Part shown: positions 1-6,351 of the stretch, in pieces | Numbering within the stretch: position 1 is the first letter of the stretch | Layout of the letters: the number at the start of each line of letters is the position of its first letter | Assembly: GCA_003455565.1 (NCBI GenBank) | Contig: DMQW01000260.1 | Span: forward strand, 534 to 7,551 | Source: Limisphaerales bacterium | GTDB taxonomy: Bacteria; Verrucomicrobiota; Verrucomicrobiia; Limisphaerales; UBA11358 | Length of the DNA stretch: 7,018 nucleotides | Direction: 5' to 3' | Translations under genes and position numbers: made by a program | Notes under the pieces: generated by a model | Seen by the model: the letters and a program-made list of their open reading frames with translations, nothing else | What the model was told of the DNA's origin: nothing | Database searches by the model: none

Positions 1-9
1 ACCTACGAA

Positions 10-103
10 GCCGAGGCCGAGGAGAAAACCAGCGAACTGTCATCCAGAAAATCTTTGATGAACTGCCTATGCCGTGAGGCGAAGGCAGAATTAAGAATGA
101 AGA
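10..103 (+). repeat. Imperfect direct repeat, copy 1, upstream of vapBC
   Basis: This stretch aligns with 771-865 at about 74% identity (25 differences in 95 columns by hand, including one 1-nt gap). The two copies bracket the vapBC operon in the same orientation. The differences look partly like those between coding sequences. Both copies can be read as Ala-Glu-Ala-x-x-Lys-Thr-Ser-Glu, then Ser-Arg-Lys, then Phe-Asp-(Glu/Asp)-Leu-Pro. In this copy the first part is in frame 1 and the FDELP part in frame 3, because one base is missing relative to copy 2. Frame 3 then stops at 75-77. It may be the decayed 3' end of a gene that begins left of the window. I do not recognise the protein. Confidence 0.6.
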
Positions 104-115
104 TCAACCGTGTAG

Positions 116-144
116 TTGACATGAGCCATCGAACAACCTACCGT
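116..144 (+). promoter_or_regulatory. vapB: Putative sigma-70-type promoter for vapBC
   Basis: A perfect -35 hexamer TTGACA lies at 116-121. A 17-nt spacer separates it from TACCGT at 139-144, which keeps the key first, second and last bases of the -10 consensus (TAtaaT). Transcription would start near 151, giving a leader of about 14 nt before the vapB ATG. No Shine-Dalgarno sequence lies in that leader. The -10 element falls inside the inverted repeat at 139-165, as expected for an autoregulated toxin-antitoxin operon. The -35 match is strong and the -10 match is weak. Confidence 0.45.
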
Positions 145-165
145 TATACCAAACTGATAACGATA
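139..165 (+). promoter_or_regulatory. Inverted-repeat operator candidate for VapB/VapBC autoregulation
   Basis: The left arm TACCGTTAT (139-147) and right arm ATAACGATA (157-165) are complementary at 8 of 9 positions, with a perfect 6-bp core (CGTTAT/ATAACG) and a 9-nt spacer. The element covers the putative -10 box and start site, and its last base is the A of the vapB start codon. VapBC complexes typically repress their own promoter by binding inverted repeats there. The position and symmetry fit that role; binding itself is inferred. Confidence 0.5.
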
Positions 166-371
166 TGAACACCGTCACCCTATCGCCGAAATTTCAAGTG
201 GTCATCCCGCAGCCCGTGCGGGATTTCCTGAAACTCAAGGCCGGCCAGAAACTGCAAGTCTTTGCGCTCGGCGGACGGATTGAAATCGTCCCCATGAAGC
301 CGATGAAGGAGATGCGCGGCTTTTTGAAGGGCATGAACCGCGACTTTGAACGCGAACCCGACCGCCTGTGA
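165..371 (+). CDS. vapB: VapB-type antitoxin, AbrB/SpoVT (swapped-hairpin) family
   Basis: A 68-residue protein. Residues 3-46 have the AbrB/MazE swapped-hairpin beta-barrel pattern: a VTLSPKFQVVIP strand-turn, then the PVRDFLKLKAGQKLQVF helix-strand, then GGRIEIVP. This fold dimerises to bind operator DNA. The tail after residue 46 (KPMKEMRGFLKGMN and beyond) is charged and probably threads into the PIN toxin to neutralise it, as in other VapB proteins. The stop codon overlaps the vapC start by 4 nt (GTGA at 368-371), so the two are almost certainly translationally coupled and act as a pair. The ATG at 165 gives the full N-terminal strand and lies just after the operator. No Shine-Dalgarno sequence is visible. 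The antisense reading frame here is a shadow. Confidence 0.9.
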   Translation: MNTVTLSPKFQVVIPQPVRDFLKLKAGQKLQVFALGGRIEIVPMKPMKEMRGFLKGMNRDFEREPDRL

Positions 372-754
372 ACGTCGTGGATTCATCCGGGTGGATTGAG
401 TATTTCACCGCCGGCCCGAACTCCGGCTTCTTTGCCGGGGCGATTGAGAACGTGGACGAATTGATCGTCCCGGCGCTGGCCGTCTACGAAGTTTTCAAAT
501 GGGTGTCCCGCGAGCGCGGCGAAACCCAGGCGCTGAAGGCCATTGCCCACATGCAACTGGGTGAAGTGGTGGATTTGGATTCCAAGCTCGCCATCTACGC
601 CGCGCGCTTGAGCCTGCAAACCAAACTGCCGATGGCGGATTCGATTGTCTATGCCACCGCCCGCGCCAGCGAGGCGACGCTGTGGACGCAGGATGACGAT
701 TTTGAAGGACTCGACAACGTGAAATACATCGCCAAGAAGAAAGCGGCAAAATGA
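368..754 (+). CDS. vapC: VapC-type PIN-domain ribonuclease toxin
   Basis: A 128-residue protein, normal length for a VapC toxin. The PIN-domain acidic residues are all in place: Asp5 in MNVVDSSGWIEYF, Glu41 in the PALAVYEVFKW helix, Asp91 in LPMADSIVYATA, and Asp109/Asp111 in TQDDDF. In the family these coordinate Mg2+/Mn2+ for cleavage of structured RNA, often tRNA or rRNA, when the antitoxin is degraded. The exact RNA target cannot be read from sequence. The start is GTG at 368, chosen because it places the canonical hydrophobic strand and Asp5 at the N-terminus and overlaps the vapB stop by 4 nt. No Shine-Dalgarno precedes it, so expression probably depends on translation of vapB. The C-terminus is a lysine-rich tail. 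The gene appears intact. Confidence 0.93.
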   Translation: MNVVDSSGWIEYFTAGPNSGFFAGAIENVDELIVPALAVYEVFKWVSRERGETQALKAIAHMQLGEVVDLDSKLAIYAARLSLQTKLPMADSIVYATARASEATLWTQDDDFEGLDNVKYIAKKKAAK

Positions 755-770
755 ATTTGACAAGGACGGA

Positions 771-865
771 GCCGAGGCCGGGGGAAAAACCAGCGAAACG
801 GCCAGCCGGAAATTTTTCGATGACCTGCCCGGGCCTGGAGGAGAATGTAGAATTTACAATGAGGA
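771..865 (+). repeat. Imperfect direct repeat, copy 2, downstream of vapBC
   Basis: This is the second copy of the repeat at 10-103, starting 17 bp after the vapC stop. Here the whole coding-like segment stays in one frame (Ala-Glu-Ala-Gly-Gly-Lys-Thr-Ser-Glu ... Arg-Lys-Phe-Phe-Asp-Asp-Leu-Pro), but no start codon in that frame gives a credible gene, and the frame runs on to a stop at 912-914 region only by chance. The 157 bp between vapC and the convergent large gene (755-911) otherwise hold no gene. I found no strong terminator there, although one or two would be expected between converging genes. Confidence 0.6.
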
Positions 866-911
866 ATTCAGTCCAGCCAAATTGAACGCGGGACTGACCA
901 CTTTGCTGCGT

Positions 912-3900
912 TCATGGCGTTGACACACGATAGAATTTTACCGATTCGCCTCCGGCATTTGTGTCCGTGAACTGCCAGACGCCGCCGAATCCGTTGGTGT
1001 AGATGGGCAGCCAGACAACTGGCGGCGTCAAATTCGTGGCGGCGTAAACTCGACTGCTGATGTTGGGTGTGGTGGACAGATTCAACGTCACGGAGAGATC
1101 ATTCCCAACGAGCGGCGAACCTAGCACCACCGGCAGGGTCAGCACCGTCAGGGTAATGTTGCTGCTTGACACGCTCCCAAAAGGGCTGGAAACCGTGACA
1201 GAGTAAATTCCAGAGTTAGTTTTGCCCAAATTGGACATAGCCAATGTCGGATCGCCGCCAAAATGGACTTTGCGGACTCGATTGTTGTTCGCGTCGGCGA
1301 CGAAGAGGTTGCCCGCAGTGTCAAAGGCAATGCCCCAAACCTTTGAAAAGACCGCGTTCGTCGCTGGTCCGTTGTCGCCGAAATATCCGTTTCCACCTCG
1401 GCCCGCGACCGTGGTGATTATGCCATTGGCGTCCACCTTGCGTATGCGTTGTTGACTTTGATCGGAGATGAGCTGATTACCGCCACTGTCGAAGGCAAGC
1501 CCATACGGAATCAATGCCGCATTGGTAGCAGGCTTGTTGTCACCGTTATAAGAGGAGCCGCCAGTGCCGGCGATGGTGTTTATGATGCCATTTGCATCCA
1601 CCTTGCGAACGCGATTGTTCCCACTGTCGGCAATAAACAGGTTGCCAGAAGTGTCTAGGGCAATGGCCATTGGTGTATTCAATTGAGCATTGGTTGCCAC
1701 GCCGCCATCGCCTGAATATCCTCCGGTAAATCCCGTCGTATTACCAGCAACCGTTGAAACAATGCCATTGGTGCCTACTCTGCGGATTCGGCAATGCATG
1801 CTTTCGCACAAATACAGGTTGCCGATGCTATCAAAGGCCATACCGACTAAGGTAACAAAGGAGGTCGAAGTTGCCTGCGAACCATCATTTGAAACATTTA
1901 CGCTGTCCGTGCCTGCTACGCGCGTGATAATGCCGTTGGTATCCACTTTGCGCACGTCACCATTGCCATCTTCGGAAATATACAAATTGCTCAGGGCATC
2001 GAATGTTACGGCACTAGGCTCATACAACGTTGCACTGATGGCTGGACCACCGTTACCTGATTTGCCCGGCGTGCCTGTGCCGGCGATGGTAGTAATGACG
2101 CCAGTGGTGCTCACTTTACGGACACGATGGTTGTTGTAGTCAGCGATATAGAAGTTTCCCGCCGCGTCCAGCACAACACTTTGAGGCAGATTTAATCGTG
2201 CGCTGGTGGCTTGACCTCCATCGCCGGCAGAACCTGGGGTGTTGGTTCCCGCGACCGTTGTTATGATTGGAGGAAGATTAGTGCCGTTGAATTTCCACTG
2301 ATAGGTGAATGGACCGTCTCCCGCCGCAGCCACAATTAGAACGAGATTCGATCCCGCCAGCACCATTTGGCTTGTGGGCTGGCTAACCAGCACAGGCGGA
2401 TTGCCAACAGTCAACGTTGCCACACTGCTGGTCACGCTGCCGTAACTGTTGGTGATGATGACTTGATAATTTCCTGTGTCACTCCACTGGACGTTGGCCA
2501 AGTTCAATGCATCGTTTGTCTGGCTCGGCGAATTGGTGCTGTTTATCTGCCACTGATACGCAAGTGGGGCCGTGCCCGTGGCAGCAACAGAGAACGTCGC
2601 GTTGCTGCCCAACCCGGCGGTTTGATTCACTGGTTGAACGGCGACCGCTGGTGGCAGCAACACGGTCAGCGCGGCCACGCTGCTGGTCACGCTGCCAAAA
2701 CTGCTGTTCACCACCAAGGTGTAATTGCCCGCATTGGTCGCATTCGCGGCATCCAGAACCAGCGTCGGCCCCTGGCCAAATCGGCGGATGCGATTGTTGC
2801 CCGTGTCTGCAATCAAAAAACGTCCGTAACTATCGAGCGCAATGCCGGTCGGCGCGTAAAGCAAAGAATTGGTCGCCGGAATGCCATCGCTGGAATAACC
2901 AAAGCCATTGGTTCCCGCAACTGTGGTGATGATGCCATAAGGATCAACGCGCCGGATACGGTTGTTGCTGCGGTCGGCGATGTAAACGTCGCCATAGTTG
3001 TCCACCGCAACGCCGTAGGCAGTCATACCCGCGTTGGTTGCCAGGCCACCGTCGCCGGAAAAATTTGGAGATCCGGTGCCGGCAATCGTCGTGATGAAGC
3101 CGTAAGCATCAACGCGCCGAACCCGATTGTTGCTGCGATCGGCGATAAAAAGATTTCCGCCCGCATCCACCGCCACATCGTAGGCACTCACACCAGCATT
3201 GGTTGCTGCGCCACCATCGCCGGAGAAAGTAGCACTGGATTTTCCGGCAACCGTGGTGATGATGCCGTTGGTATCCACCTTGCGGACACGGTTGTTGCCC
3301 GTGTCAGCGATGAAAAGATTGCCGTTGGTATCCACCATTATTCCATATGGATTATACAACGTGGCATTGGTCGCCGCACCGCCATCACCTGAGAATCCCA
3401 AACTAGATTTGCCGGCCACCGTCGTAATGATGCCATTGGTATCCACCTTGCGGATACGATTGTTGCCCGTGTCGGCGATGTATAGATTGCCGGAAGCATC
3501 CAACGCAACTCCTTCGGGTGAATAAATTCTCGCATTGGTAGCTGCACCGCCATCGCCGGAAAAACTGGGAACGCCTGTTCCGGCCACTGTGGTCATCACG
3601 CCATTCGTGGAAACTTTGCGGATGCGGTTGTTGCTGGAGTCGGCAATGAACACGTTGCCAAAGCCGTCAGCAGCCACGCCGTAGGGCTGATAGATCTTCC
3701 CGGTCGTGGCAATGCCGCCGTCACCGGTGAAGCCAGCAGTTCCATTTCCGGCAATCGTGGTAATCAAATTGTTCGGTAGATTCGTTCCATTCAACTGCCA
3801 TTGAAACGTCAGCGGCCCAACGCCCGAAACGCCCGCAGTCAGCAAGGCCCGGTTGCCCGCCAGCACCGATTGATTGGTCGGTTGCCTTGTGATGGTCGGC

Positions 3901-6092
3901 GGGTATCCGATCACGAGGGGCACAACTCGGCTGGTAATGCTGCCATAGGCATTGGTGATCACAACGCTGTATGGCCCCGCTTGACTGGGAGAAACATTGG
4001 GCAATGAGAGAACCGAATTCGTCTGGCTGTCGAGCGGTGCCCCGGACCACAGCCACTGATAATTGAGCGGCGCGGTTCCAGAGGCGATGACGCTAAAGGT
4101 GGCAGTGCTGCCAGAGGACAACTCTTGAGCCAGTGGTTGCGTGGTGATGCTGGGTGGGAAAACCAAGACTGTCAACACGGCCACGCTGCTGGTGGAAATG
4201 CCATAAACATTCGTGAGAATTACGGTGTAATTACCCGCGTTGGTAGGAATAACTGGTGCGATTGAATAACTGGCATTGGTGGCGTCGGCGATACTTGTGC
4301 CGTTAAATTGCCACTGATAGTTCACTGGCGTCAGAATGTTGCCTGATACACTGAACGTCACGTTGCTGCCAGATAGAATGCTCTGGCTATGCGGCTGATT
4401 GGTAATGTCCATCACAACCACCGTCAAGACCGCCACACTGCTGGTGACGGTGCCGTAAAGATTGGTGAGCACGACCGAATAATTCCCCGATAAATCTGTA
4501 GTCAGCGGATTTATCGAATAGCTTGAACCAAACGCGCCGCCAATGACGCTGCCATTTAAAAACCACTGGTAGGCCAATGGCTGGGTGCTGGCGGCGGAAA
4601 CATTGAAAGTGATGTTGCTGCCCGCCAGCAACCGCTGGCTTTGTGGCTGCACCGTGATGCTCAAGGGCACAGTGGTCAGGATTGCCGCGCTACTGGTAAC
4701 GCATCCATACAAGTTTGTGATCATCACCGAATAATTTCCGGCGAAGTCAGGCGAGGCCGAGTTGATTACATAGGTCGTGTTTGTCGCGGCATCCATGTTG
4801 GTTCCATTGAACTGCCATTGGTAACGCAATGGTTCGGTGCCGCCAGCAGCCACACTAAAAACGACGTTAGTTCCCGCCACCACCTGCTGGTTTTGCGGCG
4901 GCGTGGCGATGCTCGGCGGCAGCACGACTGTCAAATGGGCAATGCTGCTGGTAACACTGCCTGAGATATTGCTGATGGCTACGCTGTAATTGCCTATATT
5001 ATTTGTTGTCAGATTGTTCAACACCAACCTTGGTCCAGGAAACTCAATTTCACGCATTCGATTATTGAACGTGTCAGCAATCAAGATATTGCCATTGTGA
5101 TCCACTGCCACTCCTTCAGGCATATTTAGGCTTGAATTAGCTGCGGATATGTTATCCGCAGAACTTGCCCCACCGCCGGCTATGGTGCTGACCAATCCAT
5201 TGGCATCCATTTTTTGAATGCGATTATTCCAGGTATCGGCGATAAAGATATTGCCCACGTTGTCAACCGCCACACCGTAGGGTTCATTCAGTCCAGTAGT
5301 CACAGTTGAAATAATGCCATTTGTGTCTACTTTGCGAATACAACCAGTGGAAGCTTCGGCGATAAATAGATTGCCAATATTGTCCACCGCTACGCCAAAA
5401 GGTTGATGCACTCCCGCTGACGTCGCCAGTCCGCCGTCGCCATAATAAGAAGCATCCCCGTTGCCAGCGACAGTCCAGATTGTTCCCGCTTGATTTACTT
5501 TTACCACCCGATTATTGCTGGCATCTGCGACATATAAATAGCCGGCATTATCTATTGCTATGCCCAGCGGATTGTAAAGGCTACCTCTAGCCACCACGGT
5601 CGTTAATATGCCGCCTGTATCCACTTTGTAGACCTGCTCATTGCCGCTGTCCACGAAAAAAATATTCCCAAAGGCGTCCACGGCGACTCCTGACGGATTG
5701 GTCAAACTGTCTGCCACGGTGCTGATGATTCCATTGGTGTCTACCCGCCGAACTCGGCTGTTGTAATTGTCCGCGATTAATAAATTGCCTACATTATCCA
5801 CCGTTGCGCCCAGTGGATAATGCAGGCTGCTTTCCGTCGCCAAAACCCCATCACCTGAATAACCAGCATTATCATTACCTGCGACCGTGGTGATTAGATC
5901 GTTTGGCAAATTCGTCCCGTTGCATTGCCAGTGGTAGGTGAATGATCCCGTTCCTGAAACGGCCACACTAAAGATTGCATTGCTTCCGTTCAGCACAATC
6001 TGGCTCGTCGGCTGTGTGGTGATGACCGGCTGCGCCAGCACTGACATTGTGACGGCACCCCAGACCAGCAGTGGCAGAAGGATTTTTTTCAT
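912..6092 (-). CDS. Giant exported protein with eight Ig-like domains and three nested six-bladed NHL propellers
   Basis: A 1726-residue protein without an internal stop. Order: signal peptide 1-20; Ig1 (21-64 and 354-390) split by NHL propeller 1 (65-353); Ig2-Ig5 in tandem (391-729); Ig6 (730-774 and 1109-1146) split by NHL propeller 2 (775-1108); Ig7 (1147-1230); Ig8 (1231-1274 and 1614-1651) split by NHL propeller 3 (1275-1613); C-terminal domain (1652-1726). The Ig core Trp residues are 55, 426, 510, 594, 680, 765, 1181 and 1266; the matching G-x-Y tyrosines are 369, 454, 538, 622, 708, 1124, 1209 and 1630. The canonical Ig cysteine pair is missing, as is common in bacterial Ig-like domains. 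NHL propellers and Ig-like domains usually bind protein or glycan partners, so a surface or secreted adhesion/binding role is plausible but unproven. No catalytic motif, LPXTG or PEP-CTERM signal is seen. The start at 6092 is fixed by the signal peptide. The leader (6093-6177) is AT-rich with no clear promoter or Shine-Dalgarno. Confidence 0.95.
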   Translation of the reverse strand: MKKILLPLLVWGAVTMSVLAQPVITTQPTSQIVLNGSNAIFSVAVSGTGSFTYHWQCNGTNLPNDLITTVAGNDNAGYSGDGVLATESSLHYPLGATVDNVGNLLIADNYNSRVRRVDTNGIISTVADSLTNPSGVAVDAFGNIFFVDSGNEQVYKVDTGGILTTVVARGSLYNPLGIAIDNAGYLYVADASNNRVVKVNQAGTIWTVAGNGDASYYGDGGLATSAGVHQPFGVAVDNIGNLFIAEASTGCIRKVDTNGIISTVTTGLNEPYGVAVDNVGNIFIADTWNNRIQKMDANGLVSTIAGGGASSADNISAANSSLNMPEGVAVDHNGNILIADTFNNRMREIEFPGPRLVLNNLTTNNIGNYSVAISNISGSVTSSIAHLTVVLPPSIATPPQNQQVVAGTNVVFSVAAGGTEPLRYQWQFNGTNMDAATNTTYVINSASPDFAGNYSVMITNLYGCVTSSAAILTTVPLSITVQPQSQRLLAGSNITFNVSAASTQPLAYQWFLNGSVIGGAFGSSYSINPLTTDLSGNYSVVLTNLYGTVTSSVAVLTVVVMDITNQPHSQSILSGSNVTFSVSGNILTPVNYQWQFNGTSIADATNASYSIAPVIPTNAGNYTVILTNVYGISTSSVAVLTVLVFPPSITTQPLAQELSSGSTATFSVIASGTAPLNYQWLWSGAPLDSQTNSVLSLPNVSPSQAGPYSVVITNAYGSITSRVVPLVIGYPPTITRQPTNQSVLAGNRALLTAGVSGVGPLTFQWQLNGTNLPNNLITTIAGNGTAGFTGDGGIATTGKIYQPYGVAADGFGNVFIADSSNNRIRKVSTNGVMTTVAGTGVPSFSGDGGAATNARIYSPEGVALDASGNLYIADTGNNRIRKVDTNGIITTVAGKSSLGFSGDGGAATNATLYNPYGIMVDTNGNLFIADTGNNRVRKVDTNGIITTVAGKSSATFSGDGGAATNAGVSAYDVAVDAGGNLFIADRSNNRVRRVDAYGFITTIAGTGSPNFSGDGGLATNAGMTAYGVAVDNYGDVYIADRSNNRIRRVDPYGIITTVAGTNGFGYSSDGIPATNSLLYAPTGIALDSYGRFLIADTGNNRIRRFGQGPTLVLDAANATNAGNYTLVVNSSFGSVTSSVAALTVLLPPAVAVQPVNQTAGLGSNATFSVAATGTAPLAYQWQINSTNSPSQTNDALNLANVQWSDTGNYQVIITNSYGSVTSSVATLTVGNPPVLVSQPTSQMVLAGSNLVLIVAAAGDGPFTYQWKFNGTNLPPIITTVAGTNTPGSAGDGGQATSARLNLPQSVVLDAAGNFYIADYNNHRVRKVSTTGVITTIAGTGTPGKSGNGGPAISATLYEPSAVTFDALSNLYISEDGNGDVRKVDTNGIITRVAGTDSVNVSNDGSQATSTSFVTLVGMAFDSIGNLYLCESMHCRIRRVGTNGIVSTVAGNTTGFTGGYSGDGGVATNAQLNTPMAIALDTSGNLFIADSGNNRVRKVDANGIINTIAGTGGSSYNGDNKPATNAALIPYGLAFDSGGNQLISDQSQQRIRKVDANGIITTVAGRGGNGYFGDNGPATNAVFSKVWGIAFDTAGNLFVADANNNRVRKVHFGGDPTLAMSNLGKTNSGIYSVTVSSPFGSVSSSNITLTVLTLPVVLGSPLVGNDLSVTLNLSTTPNISSRVYAATNLTPPVVWLPIYTNGFGGVWQFTDTNAGGESVKFYRVSTP
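915..1139 (-). other. C-terminal beta-rich domain of the large Ig/NHL protein
   Basis: Residues 1652-1726 follow Ig8 and are not Ig or NHL. Features: VVLGSPLVGNDLSVTLNLS strands, a YAATNLTPPVVW motif (Trp1694), VWQFTDTNAG (Trp1706), and a terminal FYRVSTP. This pattern (Trp motif, W-x-F-T-D, F-Y-R-V near the last residues) is one I associate with the C-termini of many large verrucomicrobial exported proteins, where it could be a fold-capping or sorting module. That role is inferred. Its strict position at the very end of the protein is consistent with it. Confidence 0.55.
1254..2270 (-). repeat. NHL propeller 3 (six blades), nested in Ig domain 8
   Basis: Residues 1275-1613. Six NHL blades start near residues 1300, 1356, 1411, 1471, 1527 and 1583, about 56 residues apart. 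The blades are more diverged than in propeller 2. Blade 2 has lost the N-N-R signature (EDGNGDV), blade 3 has LCESMHCRI with the only close cysteine pair in the protein (Cys1429 and Cys1434), and blade 5 has SDQSQQRI. The Ig8 first half ends NGTNLPP and its second half starts TLAMSNLG at residue 1616. Confidence 0.9.
2769..3770 (-). repeat. NHL propeller 2 (six regular blades), nested in Ig domain 6
   Basis: Residues 775-1108. Blade cores begin near residues 800, 856, 912, 968, 1023 and 1078, an almost perfect 55-56 residue (about 168 bp) period. Each blade has an F-S-G-D-G-G-x-A-T-N-A loop, a G-N-L-(F/Y)-I-A-D-x-x-N-N-R-(I/V)-R-(K/R)-V-D strand pair and an x-G-I-I-T-T-V-A-G strand. At DNA level neighbouring blades are close: 3238-3312 and 3406-3480 differ at about 8 of 75 positions at an exact 168-bp offset, suggesting fairly recent tandem amplification or gene conversion. 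It is flanked by Ig6 halves (NGTNLPN before, TLVLDAAN after). Confidence 0.92.
3906..4922 (-). repeat. Four tandem Ig-like domains (Ig2-Ig5)
   Basis: Residues 391-729 hold four unbroken Ig-like repeats of about 84 residues. Each starts with an I-(A/T)-x-Q-P-x-x-Q-x-(V/L) strand, continues with F-x-V-x-A-x-G-T-x-P-L-x-Y-Q-W and ends with G-N-Y-S-V-x-(I/L)-T-N-x-Y-G-x-V-T-S-S-x-A-x-L-T-V. The Trp-to-Tyr distance is exactly 28 residues in all four (426/454, 510/538, 594/622, 680/708). These uninterrupted copies are the reference for recognising the split domains. A further unbroken domain, Ig7 (residues 1147-1230, 2403-2654), has the same spacing (1181/1209). Confidence 0.88.
5034..5900 (-). repeat. 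NHL propeller 1 (six blades), nested in Ig domain 1
   Basis: Residues 65-353. Six blades carry the core P-x-G-V-A-V-D-x-x-G-N-(L/I)-x-I-A-D-x-x-N-N-R followed by a (R/K)-x-(V/M)-D-x-N-G-(I/L) strand. Blade cores begin near residues 90, 130, 172, 228, 268 and 322, so spacing is uneven (about 40-42 or 54-56 residues). The longer spacing carries the Y-x-G-D-G-G-L-A-T loop, and three blades lack it. Upstream is the Ig1 first half ending NGTNLPN; downstream is the Ig1 second half starting RLVLNNL. This part is visibly more AT-rich than the other two propellers. Confidence 0.88.
6033..6092 (-). other. Sec-type signal peptide of the large Ig/NHL protein
   Basis: Residues 1-20 show two lysines at positions 2-3, a hydrophobic core (ILLPLLVWGAVTMSV), and a Val-Leu-Ala motif before Gln21, a good signal peptidase I site (cleavage 20/21). 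There is no lipobox cysteine, so the mature protein should be free in the periplasm or exported further. The first Ig strand begins straight after the cleavage site. Confidence 0.88.
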
Positions 6093-6177
6093 ATTGATTA
6101 TTGTGTATTCATCAAAACATCATTTCCGGAAAATTGCAGTCATAATTTCATTTAGAAATTGGAATTGCTCACCGCTT

Positions 6178-6332
6178 TCATTTCACTGGCGGCGTTGTGG
6201 TCGGCGTTGGCGTGGCGGGCGGGACGTGATGATCCGGCGGGAAGATGCCCAGTTTGAATTCGGCGCGGACGGGGGGCGTTGGCCGGGTCGGTGGCCGGAA
6301 ATTCCAGGTCGCGGCGTTTTGACCATGGATCA
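6178..6332 (-). pseudogene. Frameshifted duplicate of the 3' end of the right-edge gene
   Basis: This is a remnant of the coding end found intact at 6870-7018. Read on the minus strand it encodes Ala-Glu-Phe-Lys-Leu-Gly-Ile-Phe-Pro-Pro-Asp-His-His, then a Pro/Thr-rich tail and a TGA at 6178-6180. The DLEFPA segment just upstream is one frame off: relative to the intact copy there is a lost base near 6313 and an extra base near 6271. No full-length gene extends from it, because the RelE-type toxin gene ends 19 bp upstream. It is therefore a decayed gene-end fragment, downstream of and in the same orientation as the toxin-antitoxin pair. Confidence 0.7.
6201..6321 (-). repeat. Direct repeat, left copy, flanking the RelE-type module
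   Basis: Positions 6212-6321 match 6901-7010 with 7 mismatches and 2 single-base indels in about 111 columns (about 92% identity, counted by hand). A weaker match extends left to 6201 and perhaps right to 6332. The first 53 aligned bases have only one difference. The two copies lie in the same orientation with the toxin-antitoxin pair between them, 689 bp apart. Confidence 0.85.
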
Positions 6333-6351
6333 TTTGAATTTTCATGGCAAT

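Noticed and set aside
1..168. Open frame from the left edge ending in TGA at 166-168, overlapping the vapB ATG by 4 nt (ATGA), as if an upstream gene were coupled to vapB.
   Set aside because: The overlap is tempting, but the frame runs through the repeat's frameshift and then through the -35 box and operator, with a Cys/Arg/Lys-rich tail of no recognisable character. It is more likely a chance open frame.
826..837. GC-rich palindrome around GCCCGGGC (827-834) between the converging genes, considered as a terminator.
   Set aside because: It has no loop and no adjacent T-run, and it lies in the repeat copy, where the other copy does not keep the palindrome.
751..885. A 44-codon frame starting at the ATGA that overlaps the vapC stop.
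   Set aside because: It lies almost wholly in repeat copy 2, its frame is not open in copy 1, and the product is Pro/Arg-rich with no domain features.
883..914. Inverted repeat TGAACGC (883-889) / GCGTTCA (908-914) at the end of the large gene, considered as a terminator.
   Set aside because: The stem is only 7 bp with an 18-nt loop, it overlaps the stop codon, and no T-run follows in either direction.
2367..3392. A 341-codon plus-strand frame opposite NHL propeller 2 and neighbouring Ig domains.
   Set aside because: The periodic repeats on the minus strand produce a long stop-free antisense frame. Its repetitive product simply mirrors the blade period.
6093..6177. Search for a promoter of the large gene in its AT-rich leader.
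   Set aside because: Several TATGAC- or TAATCA-like boxes exist, but none has a -35 at suitable spacing, so none was called.
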